Source: a bacterium | Lineage (GTDB): Bacteria; Electryoneota; RPQS01 | Direction of reading: 5' to 3' | Length of the DNA: 34,723 nucleotides | Assembly (NCBI GenBank): GCA_020846695.1 | Contig: JADLDM010000198.1 | Span: forward strand, 1-34,723 | Made by a program: the position numbers and the translations under genes | Shown: positions 15,881-23,910 of the stretch, piece by piece | How positions within the stretch are numbered: the first letter of the stretch is position 1 | How the letters are laid out: every line of letters starts with the position of its first letter | Notes under the pieces: model-generated | Told to the model about the DNA's origin: nothing | The model's database searches: none | Seen by the model: the letters and a program-made list of their open reading frames with translations, nothing else

Positions 15881-16773
15881 GAAGACTTGATGGCGTGACC
15901 GCCGAATTGATTACGCAGCGCGGAGAGCAATCTCAGTCCGTAGCCTTCTTCGTCGCGCGATGCGAAGCGGGCGAAGAGCGCGGCGGAAATGGTCGGAGCG
16001 GGCACGGCGTAGTCCACGCACTCGTGAACAGTCCAGCGGCCTTCTCCGGAATCGGCCACCCAAGGTTTGACGTTTTCAAGCTTGGGGTCATCTTGCAAAG
16101 CAAGGGTAGCGAGTTCCAGAAGCCATGAGCGCACGACGCTGCCGTTTTCCCAGAGCTTCGAAATTGCGGGAAGATCTAGTGTGAAGGGGCCGCGATGCAT
16201 GAGTTCAAATCCTTCGGCGTAGGATTGCATCATGGCGTATTCAACTCCGTTATGCACCATTTTGACGAAGTGCCCCGCGCCGGTCGGTCCACAGTGCAGA
16301 TAGCCGTTTTCAGGGGCGAGTGTTTTCAGGGCGGGCTCGACCGTTTTGAATGCGGCCTCCGGGCCTCCGACCATCATGCAGTAGCCCACCTGAAGTCCCC
16401 AGATTCCTCCGGAGGTTCCCGCGTCCATGAACTGAATCCCCGAATCCATGAGCCCTTCGGCGCGGCGCATGGAATCGCGGAAGTTGGAATTGCCTCCGTC
16501 AATTAGAATGTCGCCGGAGGAAAGCAGGGGCTTGATCTGTGCGATGGCGTCATCCACGGGTTGGCCTGCGGGGATCATCAGCCAGACCACGCGAGGCGCA
16601 GCGAGCTTCTTAACCAAGTCGGTGAGGTCGGTTGCTCCTTCGGCTCCCTTTTTCACGGCGAGGGCTACCGGCTCGGGCGAGCGGTTCCCGGCGACGACTT
16701 GATGCCCACCTCTGAGCAGTCTTTCGACCATATTTCCGCCCATGCGGCCCAAGCCATAGAATCCGAGCTTCAT
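15877..16773 (-). CDS. gnd: 6-phosphogluconate dehydrogenase (decarboxylating), short form
   Basis: 298 residues from the ATG at 16773 with AAGGA seven bases upstream; the frame is open further up but the Rossmann fold starts here (MKLGFYGLGRMGGNMVERLL). This is the short, about 300-residue form, not the 470-residue Gnd. Motifs: DGGNSNFRD, DAGTSGGIWGLQVGYCMMVGG, and the catalytic AGHFVKMVHNGVEYAMM. Many short forms use NAD and carry Asp after the second strand; here the segment is VVAGNRSPEP (Asn30-Arg31-Ser32), like the NRT motif of NADP-dependent enzymes, so NADP use is inferred. It heads the pentose phosphate operon and produces ribulose-5-phosphate and CO2. Confidence 0.93.
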   Translation of the reverse strand: MKLGFYGLGRMGGNMVERLLRGGHQVVAGNRSPEPVALAVKKGAEGATDLTDLVKKLAAPRVVWLMIPAGQPVDDAIAQIKPLLSSGDILIDGGNSNFRDSMRRAEGLMDSGIQFMDAGTSGGIWGLQVGYCMMVGGPEAAFKTVEPALKTLAPENGYLHCGPTGAGHFVKMVHNGVEYAMMQSYAEGFELMHRGPFTLDLPAISKLWENGSVVRSWLLELATLALQDDPKLENVKPWVADSGEGRWTVHECVDYAVPAPTISAALFARFASRDEEGYGLRLLSALRNQFGGHAIKSS

Positions 16774-16849
16774 TGTAAATCCTTGAAATATATGGTTTTC
16801 ATTATTCGTTAAGAGTGAGGGGCACGAGGCAGTGTCCTCACAGGCGAAG

Positions 16850-16870
16850 ATTGCGCCAATTCGGCGCAAT
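16850..16870. promoter_or_regulatory. Candidate operator between gnd and the GT operon
   Basis: Perfect 8-bp inverted repeat ATTGCGCC / GGCGCAAT with a 5-base centre, in the 180-base gap between divergent operons. It lies 14 bases before the plus-strand -35 box and covers a weak minus-strand pair (TTGGCG, 17 bases, GACACT) that could serve gnd. Confidence 0.45.
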
Positions 16871-16883
16871 TTCGTGCCGACGG

Positions 16884-16912
16884 TTGAGACTCACAGCAAT
16901 ATAGACTATTAT
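16884..16912 (+). promoter_or_regulatory. Promoter of the glycosyltransferase operon
   Basis: TTGAGA (16884-16889), 17 bases, TATTAT (16907-16912), about 42 bases before the start codon. Confidence 0.65.
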
Positions 16913-16953
16913 ATATCTTCACGGATTGAGATTCAATTGAAGCGGAGATTGTT

Positions 16954-18423
16954 TTGCCGGATTCGTCGCGCACATCGGCCTGGTTGCCGCTGGTTTTGTT
17001 GGTTGGGCTTGGCTTGCGGCTCTATGATTTGAGCGGCGAGAGCCTTTGGCTGGACGAGATCGTTACGGGCAACCGCGTGCATGAATCGCTGCGCAATATC
17101 CTGTTTGGTTGGGATTCCGAGACTCAGGGGCCGATCTACTATCTGTGGGTGAAGTTTTGGGGGCTTGCTTTCGGCACGAGTGAGTTCAGTTTGCGCTTGT
17201 GGTCGGTGATCTTCGGCACGCTGACGATTGCGGCAATTTATCGTTTGGGCAAGCAGCTTTTCAGCAACGCGGCCGCGCTCTTGGCGGCTCTGTTTCTCGC
17301 GGTGCATCCCTATGCGATTCACTATTCACAAGAGGCGCGTCCTTACGCGCTTTTTCTGCTCTTCAGCGTCTTATCATACTCGCTTCTGATTTCGCTCTTG
17401 CGTCAGCATCGCTGGTCGGTTGCGTGGGGATTCATTTTCTCGGCGGCGGGAGCGTTTTATACTCATGTCTTCGGGGCGTTTCTGATTCTAAGTCACGTCT
17501 TGATCTATTATTTGTTTCGCACGAGCGCGAAGTATCGCGGCGCAGGCAGGTATCCGAGGCCGTATTTCTGGACTGCGGTAATTCTTGCGCTGATCTGTCT
17601 TCCGGAGTTTGCTCAGGACGCGTTGGCGGGGTGGGAGAAGATTGGCGGAGGCGGATCGGCAACATGGATTCCCGTGCCGACCTTTCTCGCGCTGATCAAG
17701 CTTCCCCTAAGTTACTTTCTGAATCCGTGGGCGGGACTTGCGATTGTTCCGATTGTAGGCGTGCTCGCTTTGGTGAGGGGTTTGAGTGAGCCCCGCGTGC
17801 GACTGGGGATTTGGTTTCTCGGCATTATCGCGCTCTGCTTCTGGGTTCTGCCGTGGATTGTGTCGTTGACGGTAACGCCGCTTTTTGTCTTACGTTATAC
17901 GATGCCCGGTTTGTTGGTGGTGGTCTTCCTGATGGCGATTGCGGCCGCGAGTTTGCAGGCGATGCCGCGACAGATATTGGTGATCTTTCTGTTAGGCGCG
18001 ACCTGCTGGCCGTTGTGGGATTATTACACAAAGGTGGATAAGGATCCGTGGCGGCAGACGGCAGAGTACATTGCTCCTCGTTGGCAGGAAGGCGACGTGC
18101 TGATCGCGATGCCGCAATTTACTCATTCCTCTGCGGTCTGGTATTTCCCGGCTGACGTGAAAGCATCCGCACCGCATGTGCGCAGCGAGGCGGACTTGCA
18201 GTATGCGCTGGCGCGCGCGGAACGATTGTGGGTTGTGCAGTCCTACGAGATTAAGGGCGAAGTAAGGCGGAGAATTGCCGACGCCGCAGGCAGTTGGGGC
18301 AAAGAGGTGCAATCTTCGGATGTTCTGAGCCCACAACAGGTGAATCCCTATGCGACATGGATTGCGCCGATTCATGTCTCGCTGCGCGAGCGGGTCTCTT
18401 CAGATACAACACTTATTCAATGA
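16954..18423 (+). CDS. GT39/PMT-like membrane glycosyltransferase
   Basis: 489 residues, a GT-C fold membrane enzyme. The first transmembrane segment (WLPLVLLVGLGLRLY) is followed by an extracytoplasmic loop with SGESLWLDEIVT; the Asp-Glu pair is the usual catalytic acid site of the ArnT/PMT-like family. At least nine more hydrophobic segments follow, including LLAALFLAVHPYAIHYSQEA, a signature of this group (the loop HYSQEARPY). It uses polyprenyl-phosphate sugars to glycosylate lipids or proteins outside the inner membrane. The start is TTG at 16954 with GGAG six bases upstream; no ATG fits the first helix. Its stop overlaps the GT2 start by four bases. Substrate unknown. Confidence 0.85.
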   Translation: MPDSSRTSAWLPLVLLVGLGLRLYDLSGESLWLDEIVTGNRVHESLRNILFGWDSETQGPIYYLWVKFWGLAFGTSEFSLRLWSVIFGTLTIAAIYRLGKQLFSNAAALLAALFLAVHPYAIHYSQEARPYALFLLFSVLSYSLLISLLRQHRWSVAWGFIFSAAGAFYTHVFGAFLILSHVLIYYLFRTSAKYRGAGRYPRPYFWTAVILALICLPEFAQDALAGWEKIGGGGSATWIPVPTFLALIKLPLSYFLNPWAGLAIVPIVGVLALVRGLSEPRVRLGIWFLGIIALCFWVLPWIVSLTVTPLFVLRYTMPGLLVVVFLMAIAAASLQAMPRQILVIFLLGATCWPLWDYYTKVDKDPWRQTAEYIAPRWQEGDVLIAMPQFTHSSAVWYFPADVKASAPHVRSEADLQYALARAERLWVVQSYEIKGEVRRRIADAAGSWGKEVQSSDVLSPQQVNPYATWIAPIHVSLRERVSSDTTLIQ

Positions 18424-19607
18424 TCTTTTCGATATTGGTATACGCCGCGTCAGCGGCTCTCGCACTTCTCGCGCTGATCGTCCTGGGTTACAAGCCGCGC
18501 ACTGAGATCAACAAGACGTTTCACGCCTACCGCCGGACCCCTGCCTTAAGGAAGACGGTGACGGCGTGGTTTGTTGTGCTGGCCATGACATTCATCGTTG
18601 TTCAGACGCTGCGGTTGCCGTTTTACAAGTACGTGTTCACCGAGCTGACGAAATCGGCGACTCTGTTGCGGACGGGTTGGGAGCCGGTTCATGCGTTGGG
18701 TATGCTGCTTCTACTGCTTTGTGAACTTCTCGTGCTGATGCACTGGCTGGTGTATGTGTATTATTGCTGGCGCGCGACGCACCGGTATGAATTGCCGAAA
18801 GAATTGCCGCTTGTATCGCAACCGGAAGTGCTTGTTGTGATTGCGTGCTGTGATGAAGACCCGGATGTTCTGGAGCGCAGCGTGAGCAGCGTGATGAAGC
18901 AGGACTATCCGAATTACCGCGCGGTGTTGGTGGAAAATTCGCGTGATGAGCGCAAGAAGCATCAGTGCGCAGCGGTTGCGGAGCGGTTCGGGATGCAGGT
19001 TCTGCATATCGCCAATCGCGGACACAAGGCGGGCGCCTTGAATGACGCGATGCTTCAAATTCGCGGCGACGCGAAATATCTTGCAGTCTTCGACGTGGAT
19101 CACGTGGTGAGTAAAGATGCGCTTTCTCAACTCGTGCCTCATTTGGAGGCAGACGATGAAGTTGCTTTTGTGCAGACTCCGCAGCTTTACGCGAATGCGG
19201 AAGAGACGTGGACGACGCGCGCGGCTGCAATGCAGGAGATGCTCCTGTATGATTCGATCATGGAGGCGAAAGGCTCCTACGAGCGCGCGTTGTGCTGCGG
19301 GAGCAATTTTGTGATGCGGATTGAGGCGCTCGAGAGTGTCGGAGGATGGGACGAGGGGACAGTTTCGGAAGATCTGATGACTTCGTTCTTGATCCACAAG
19401 AAGGGCTGGAAATCACTCTATCATCGAGCGGCATTCGCGGTGGGATTGGGACCGAACACGGTTTACGGATATTGGAAGCAGCAGCGCAGATGGGCGACGG
19501 GGAATACGTCGGTTGCCAAGCGGGTCTTCAAGGAGATGTTTGGCATCGGAGGTGTGCGCGCGCCATTCGCATTGAGCGCGGATTATCTTTGGTCGGCGGG
19601 ATATTAA
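18420..19607 (+). CDS. GT2 cellulose-synthase-like glycosyltransferase, N-terminal part ended by an in-frame TAA
   Basis: 395 residues from the ATG at 18420 (ATGA overlap with the GT39-like gene) to TAA at 19605. Two or three membrane helices precede a complete GT-A catalytic domain: VVIACCDEDPDVLERSVSSV, GHKAGALNDAM, the AVFDVDHVV DxD motif, GSNFVMRIEALESVGGWDE with TVSEDL, and the closing QQRRW. In processive synthases of this type the QxxRW is followed by a bundle of membrane helices forming the export channel. Here the stop comes only about 35 codons after QQRRW, and the same frame continues without a shift into exactly such helices. A single change from a Tyr codon (TAC/TAT) to TAA would explain it. 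The fragment keeps all catalytic motifs but lacks the channel. Confidence 0.85.
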   Translation: MIFSILVYAASAALALLALIVLGYKPRTEINKTFHAYRRTPALRKTVTAWFVVLAMTFIVVQTLRLPFYKYVFTELTKSATLLRTGWEPVHALGMLLLLLCELLVLMHWLVYVYYCWRATHRYELPKELPLVSQPEVLVVIACCDEDPDVLERSVSSVMKQDYPNYRAVLVENSRDERKKHQCAAVAERFGMQVLHIANRGHKAGALNDAMLQIRGDAKYLAVFDVDHVVSKDALSQLVPHLEADDEVAFVQTPQLYANAEETWTTRAAAMQEMLLYDSIMEAKGSYERALCCGSNFVMRIEALESVGGWDEGTVSEDLMTSFLIHKKGWKSLYHRAAFAVGLGPNTVYGYWKQQRRWATGNTSVAKRVFKEMFGIGGVRAPFALSADYLWSAGY

Positions 19608-20150
19608 TTTGTCAAGCTCGCATTGGCTTATTTGGCGACGGTGCCGATGCTTCTCTTGCTGTTGGTGAGATTCGCGATTGGCGGGCAGACTTGGTATTTG
19701 CAGGAGACGATGCGGCCTGTGGATTGGGTATATCTCTCGGTGTATCCGCTCTATGTTGCGGTGGCGCTGTTTCCCTATGTTCACATGCGCTTGCGAGGGT
19801 ATTCCTTGAGGAATCTCGTTTTGTTGCAGGGACTCCTCGCGAATACGGTTCCCATCTATGTGATTTCAGTGCTGCGCGGGGTCTTTCAGCAGGTGAAGCT
19901 CTTTGTTGTTGTGCCAAAGAAAGCCGTGCAACTCCATCGTCCATTCTGGCGCACTCCGCAGACCTACATCTTCATCGGGTTGCTCATTGTCGGCGGCCTG
20001 CTTTTTCACATGGTGCGGACAGAGCGCGTTGCGCCGTTTGTCTACATTCTGCTCTTCTGGACATTCTTCTATACTCTATCGTTTGCGCACTTTTTCATTT
20101 TCACAATAGAGAGCAGGCGGGTTGTGGAGGCGGAAGCTCGTGGGAAATGA
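19608..20150 (+). pseudogene. C-terminal membrane part of the split GT2 glycosyltransferase
   Basis: In the same frame as the preceding gene and separated from it only by TAA at 19605-19607. It encodes about 180 residues with five or so hydrophobic helices (LAYLATVPMLLLLLVRFAIG, VYLSVYPLYVAVALFPYV, IFIGLLIVGGLLFHMV, FVYILLFWTFFYTLSFAHFF), matching the membrane half of BcsA-like synthases. There is no ATG or ribosome site near its beginning; a TTG at 19623 is the first possible start. If the stop is a sequencing error, the true gene is 18420-20150 (576 residues). The next gene starts eight bases after this one's stop. Confidence 0.8.
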
Positions 20151-20157
20151 AGGACGC

Positions 20158-22053
20158 ATGAAGCTGACTCTCGTTGTTCTGCAAGTTTGTGCATGGGCAG
20201 CAGTCGTGTTGTCCGCGCTCGGTTGGGCGATGCCGGATGCGAGGCTGTGGGCCGTGCATGGCTTCGCCTACTTGCCGCTGCCGCTCTCGATAGTAATGTT
20301 TGCGGGGGCGCTTGTATTTCTAACGCCGCCCGGTGCAAGAATCTTTTCATGGATTTCATCCAAAGAGTATCGCCAAGCATCGCCGTGGGTGTTCGCGCTG
20401 ATAGCTCTTGCGCTGTTTTTGACCTTCAGTGTGAAGGGTGAACTCCTGGGCGACGGCGTGTTATGCACGAGCAGATTATCGCACGTCGGCGAAATGCAAA
20501 CCATCGGCTACAAAGTTACCCCGGGAAGATTTATTTCGCAGAAAGAGCCGGGCGAGTTGATTGCTCATGAAGCGACCTTTCTGATCGTATCGGCCATCTG
20601 GGGTCCCGAACGAGCGATTACGCGCGGCGCCGATGCGCAGAAAGAGCACAATGAACGGCTTGAGAAGTTTCGCGCTCTCGCCGCGACGACCTATCGCGTG
20701 CTCTCCGCTTTGGCCGGCGCGCTGGCGGTGTTTGTGCTGATTCGCTTCGCGAGATCAAGCAGGTTTATTCTTTCGCGCTCGCGATTCTGGCTTGCGCTGT
20801 TGTCAAGCGGCGCGTGGCTGATCTTCTTTGGCTACGTGGAAAACTACTCGTGGGTTTCGCTGTTCATGCTTCTTTGTCTGACGAGCGGCGCGCGCGCGGC
20901 GGAACAGGGAAAGAGTTTTCCGACCTTTGCGGTTTTGTGGTTTGTGCTGGCCGCACTCTTTCACTTCGTGGCGATTGTGCTCTTGCCTGCGGTGATTTAT
21001 CTCACCTGGACGATGAAGACCAAGCGCAATGACAAACCGCCGATTTCACTTTGGAAGTGGATGTTGGGATTTGCGATTCTCGGAGTTGCAGGTTATCTGT
21101 GGGTGAAGGGTTGGAAGGGCTGGATTTCGGTGATGCCGCTGCTTCCGCAATGGAGCAAGGACGGCTACGCATTTTTCACATGGAAGCATTTTGCCGATCT
21201 CGGCAATCTTCTGATCTGGAGCGCGCTGCTTTCGATTCCCCTCTTGACCATCCGAGAGCAAAGTGATAAGAGCGCGGGCAAGTCGTTGGCTTCAAACTTC
21301 CTGCTTCTGGCCTCGCTTTGCGGAGGACTGTTTGCACTGGTCTTCAGCCCTAATTTGGGCATGGCTCGCGATTGGGATATTGTCTCCGTGGCGTTGTGGC
21401 CGCTCGCGCTGTTTGCGGCAATCAAGATCGCTTCGCTTGATTTTTCGCTTGCGCAAGCTCATGCCGCGCTCGGAGCGCTGCTTGCAATTCTTCTTCTAAT
21501 ACTTGTTCCCTCGGTGTTGGTTCAGGCTAATGAGCAGAGCGCGGTGATCAGATTCCGTGATCTCTTGGCGCTCGACCGTTCGCGTTCGGCGTATGGTTGG
21601 GAGAACTTGGCAAGCTACTATCAACGGAAGGAGAATCTTGCGGAGCGCATTACTGCATGGCGCGAGGCGGTGACGGTGGAGCGGAATCCGCGCTATCTGG
21701 TGAATCTCGCGACCGCGCTGAAGCTTGCGGATCGAATTGATGAAGCGGACACAGTGGCGATTGCGGCGGCGGCGAAGAACAAGGAGTTTGCTCCACAGCT
21801 ATTTTATTTTTCCGCATTGCAGGCCAAGCGCGGCAGACTGGATCGTAGTCGCGCCTTGGTGGATACGGCGGTGGCTTTGAATCCGGAGATTCGCTTGGGC
21901 AAGGAGATGAAACTCTGGGCCGCGCAAGCCTGGGAGGTGGATTCCATTGCGAGAACCGGTGATGTCGCGGCAGCGCGAGAGCGCGGACGATACTACATGC
22001 GTCAGGACTCAACCAATAGTTATTGGCCGGAGTATTTGGCGAAACTGAAGTAG
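20158..22053 (+). CDS. Large polytopic membrane protein with C-terminal TPR-like tail
   Basis: 631 residues from the ATG at 20158, with AAGGA just upstream. About eleven hydrophobic segments occupy residues 1-460. After the third helix a loop contains KGELLGDGVLCTSRL, and further on come SGAWLIFFGYVENYSW and FSPNLGMARDWDIVSV; conserved acidic loops like these occur in GT-C-type membrane glycosyltransferases, but I cannot assign the protein to a family. Residues 480-631 are soluble and helical (ENLASYYQRKENLAERITAW, then ATALKLADRIDEADTVAIAA), TPR-like. It is the last gene of the GT operon and ends at a strong terminator, so a role in assembling or modifying the same glycan or lipid is inferred. 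Confidence 0.75.
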   Translation: MKLTLVVLQVCAWAAVVLSALGWAMPDARLWAVHGFAYLPLPLSIVMFAGALVFLTPPGARIFSWISSKEYRQASPWVFALIALALFLTFSVKGELLGDGVLCTSRLSHVGEMQTIGYKVTPGRFISQKEPGELIAHEATFLIVSAIWGPERAITRGADAQKEHNERLEKFRALAATTYRVLSALAGALAVFVLIRFARSSRFILSRSRFWLALLSSGAWLIFFGYVENYSWVSLFMLLCLTSGARAAEQGKSFPTFAVLWFVLAALFHFVAIVLLPAVIYLTWTMKTKRNDKPPISLWKWMLGFAILGVAGYLWVKGWKGWISVMPLLPQWSKDGYAFFTWKHFADLGNLLIWSALLSIPLLTIREQSDKSAGKSLASNFLLLASLCGGLFALVFSPNLGMARDWDIVSVALWPLALFAAIKIASLDFSLAQAHAALGALLAILLLILVPSVLVQANEQSAVIRFRDLLALDRSRSAYGWENLASYYQRKENLAERITAWREAVTVERNPRYLVNLATALKLADRIDEADTVAIAAAAKNKEFAPQLFYFSALQAKRGRLDRSRALVDTAVALNPEIRLGKEMKLWAAQAWEVDSIARTGDVAAARERGRYYMRQDSTNSYWPEYLAKLK

Positions 22054-22073
22054 TCTGGTACTTTGCGTGAATG

Positions 22074-22105
22074 AAAAAGCCCCCGGCGATTGCCGAGGGC
22101 TTTTT
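22074..22105. terminator. Bidirectional terminator between the GT operon and a T9SS cargo gene
   Basis: AAAAAGCCC-C-CGGC / GCCG-A-GGGCTTTTT with a GATT loop and a six-T run on the plus strand; A-tract on the other side. It lies between convergent genes. Confidence 0.92.
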
Positions 22106-22124
22106 TGATAAGGAAAAGATCGTC

Positions 22125-23336
22125 TTACTTCAGGAGCATCATCTTGCGGACGGAAGCGAATGTTCCGGCCTTGAGTTCATAGAAGTAAACACCGGCGGAG
22201 AGATTCGCAGCGTCGAACTCGACGGAGTGTGATCCTGCGGACATCGAGCCCTTGATCAACGAGGAGACCTCGCGGCCCGTGACGTCGAACACGCGCAGGC
22301 TGACATCCGAGGCTTCGCCGAGCGTGAACTCGATGCGCGTCGTGGGATTGAAGGGATTCGGGTAGTTCTGATTCAGCGCAAATTCCGTGGGAGTAACGCT
22401 GTTGATTCCGGCGGTGACGGTAATGCTGTTGCCGAGGGCGTTGCGTGAGCCATCCATTTCCACTTCGACCAAGCGATAGACGTAGGTGCGGCCCACTTCA
22501 ACCGAGCGATCCACGAAGTTGTAGGTGTGTCCATTGGGATTGTCGCCCAGACCATTGACACGACCGCGCAACTCCCAGAGCACACCATTCGCGGATTCGA
22601 TATCGTAGGATGCAACGCTGCTTTCGGCTGCGGTTCTCCACGTCAGCGCGACGCCGTCTTCACGTGCTACCCCGCTGAAGGAGAGCAGTTCAACCGCGAG
22701 CTGAATATCGCAATCAGAGCCGACAAGATAGCCGTCATCCGAATTGCCGTTGTCGAAGTTGTTATTGATGAAATCAACAATACTGTTGAGATCGGATATC
22801 GTCGTTCCGAAGGGAAGGCCGCTCAAATCCCCGCCGAGCACATCGTTCGCGAGATCGAGAATTTGCTGAACCGTCAATCCGGAAAACGGATAGGACGGAT
22901 GATGAAACGCGCTCTGGTAGTAAAGACTCGCGAGATCACAGAATCCGGTCACTCCATAGTTTGAGAATCCGACGGAGATTGCGAGCGCGGTAACCTGACC
23001 GGCAAACACGCCATTGGGAATGGTCGTGGGATCGGTGTAGTCTTGCGGAAGAGAAGACGGAGTCTCACCGACGGGCAAGAAGACACGGACGGCATTCGAG
23101 TTCGAGAAGAAAATTGAGTATCCATTGGCGCCCGGGATGCCGATTTCAAGCCCGCTCGGAAAGGCCGATGCGAAATACTGATCGCGAAGGCAGCCGGGAT
23201 TATTCCCGTTGCAGTTGGCGCCCCAACCGCCTTGGGTTTGCGTGCGGCAGCCTTCCGGAACGCAGGGGTTCGGCTGGGCGAAAGCAGAGGAAGTAACGAC
23301 AAGCAATACGGTCAAAATCAGCACAGACCTCTTCAT
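22125..23336 (-). CDS. Secreted protein with T9SS type A sorting domain
   Basis: 403 residues from the ATG at 23336, chosen for its GGAG ribosome site and signal peptide (MKRSVLILTVLLVVTSSAFAQ). The N-terminal domain begins RTQTQGGWGANCNGNNPGC and has several Cys residues. A middle FN3-like segment (REDGVALTWRTAAESSVASY onwards) is followed by the C-terminal sorting domain: LNQNYPNPFNPTTRIEFTL, VFDVTGREV, LSAGVYFYELKAG and a final KMMLLK. Type IX secretion exports such proteins across the outer membrane and may attach them to the surface. The T9SS machinery itself is not in this window. Role unknown; adhesin or structural surface protein are options. It has its own promoter (23401-23429). Confidence 0.88.
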   Translation of the reverse strand: MKRSVLILTVLLVVTSSAFAQPNPCVPEGCRTQTQGGWGANCNGNNPGCLRDQYFASAFPSGLEIGIPGANGYSIFFSNSNAVRVFLPVGETPSSLPQDYTDPTTIPNGVFAGQVTALAISVGFSNYGVTGFCDLASLYYQSAFHHPSYPFSGLTVQQILDLANDVLGGDLSGLPFGTTISDLNSIVDFINNNFDNGNSDDGYLVGSDCDIQLAVELLSFSGVAREDGVALTWRTAAESSVASYDIESANGVLWELRGRVNGLGDNPNGHTYNFVDRSVEVGRTYVYRLVEVEMDGSRNALGNSITVTAGINSVTPTEFALNQNYPNPFNPTTRIEFTLGEASDVSLRVFDVTGREVSSLIKGSMSAGSHSVEFDAANLSAGVYFYELKAGTFASVRKMMLLK

Positions 23337-23400
23337 CGAGTATCTCCATAAAATTAATGAGCTAAGCAAAGAAGGCGGAATTCGCCCGCATTTCGTTCAT

Positions 23401-23429
23401 AATATATACTAAACATAGTCAGAAGTCCA
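23401..23429 (-). promoter_or_regulatory. Promoter of the T9SS cargo gene at 22125-23336
   Basis: On the minus strand: TGGACT (23429-23424), 17 bases, TATATT (23406-23401). It lies in a very AT-rich patch (23395-23500), which stands out from the surrounding sequence. Confidence 0.5.
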
Positions 23430-23623
23430 GAGCGTTATGGGTCGTTAGCATACTTGATAAATTTAATCATATTTTAACATTATTATAATAAATCATATAG
23501 AAGATCTGGAATGGAATTCAGCAAGGTAAATAGAAATCTACACATAACGAGTGTGGTGTGGTTTCACTTTCCCGTGAATGACACCAGACCCAACCGTGCA
23601 ATTGACGATTGAGAGAGGCATAC

Positions 23624-23662
23624 TCACAAAGAAAAGCCTCCGCGCTTGCGCATGGAGGCTTT
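23624..23662 (-). terminator. Terminator-like hairpin in the long gap between two T9SS cargo genes
   Basis: Stem AAAGCCTCC / GGAGGCTTT with an inner GCGC-GCGC pairing; TTTTCTTTG follows on the minus strand. It lies about 250 bases beyond the stop of the upstream gene, so a long structured 3-prime region or a separate small RNA would end here. Confidence 0.75.
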
Positions 23663-23910
23663 CGTGTGTTGCATCCGGTCGGGAGAAACCGGATGACAGG
23701 GAGGTCGGGAAATTGTTGCCGAACGGCAACCTTCAAATATACGCTCGTCTCGGACAGTGCGCAAGGAACGACGCACGCCATCCGGGGGAGGGTTCGTAAT
23801 ATAGGTTGTTATTTCACGAAATTTGGAGAATCCCGCGCGGGATTTGAGAGGCACAAGAAGCAGCGGCGACCCACAGGGGTCGCCGCGATAGTTTCAGAAG
23901 TGCAGACGTA
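23663..23910 (-). other. Structured non-coding region with four further hairpins
   Basis: Besides the terminator at 23624-23662, four clean stems are present: CATCCGGT/ACCGGATG (23672-23695), GTTGCCG/CGGCAAC with a 2-base loop (23715-23730), the palindrome AATCCCGC/GCGGGATT (23829-23844), and GCGGCGACC/GGTCGCCGC (23863-23886). No convincing gene is seen on either strand. It could be a 3-prime untranslated region, a small RNA, or a cluster of repeats. Confidence 0.5.
23863..23886. repeat. Hairpin GCGGCGACC / GGTCGCCGC
   Basis: Perfect 9-bp stem with a CACAGG loop, 25 bases beyond the stop of the 23911-25590 gene. The GCGACC/GGTCGC core is shared with the hairpins at 1668-1685 and 31348-31374. 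No T-tract; GATAG follows. Confidence 0.6.

Noticed and set aside
16774-16869. An N-terminal extension of Gnd by 32 residues.
   Set aside because: The extension is not homologous to any Gnd start, runs through the candidate operator, and the ATG at 16773 has a ribosome site and begins the Rossmann fold.
19605-19607. Recoding of TAA as a sense codon.
   Set aside because: Other genes in the window end at TAA at the expected family length, for example the aminopeptidase and the barrel gene.
19346-20161. A 271-codon open frame overlapping the GT2 gene in another frame, considered as evidence for a frameshift.
   Set aside because: Its protein is rich in Cys, Gly and Arg with no domain, while the GT2 frame is continuous on both sides of the TAA. 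The defect is a stop codon, not a frameshift.
23624-23700. A riboswitch of the c-di-GMP-I type, suggested by AAAGCCTCC next to a stem.
   Set aside because: The other conserved parts of that riboswitch are missing, and the stem with its T-run is simply explained as a terminator.
23538-23729. A possible 63-residue minus-strand gene in the structured gap.
   Set aside because: It reads through three hairpins and a terminator, with no ribosome site or domain.
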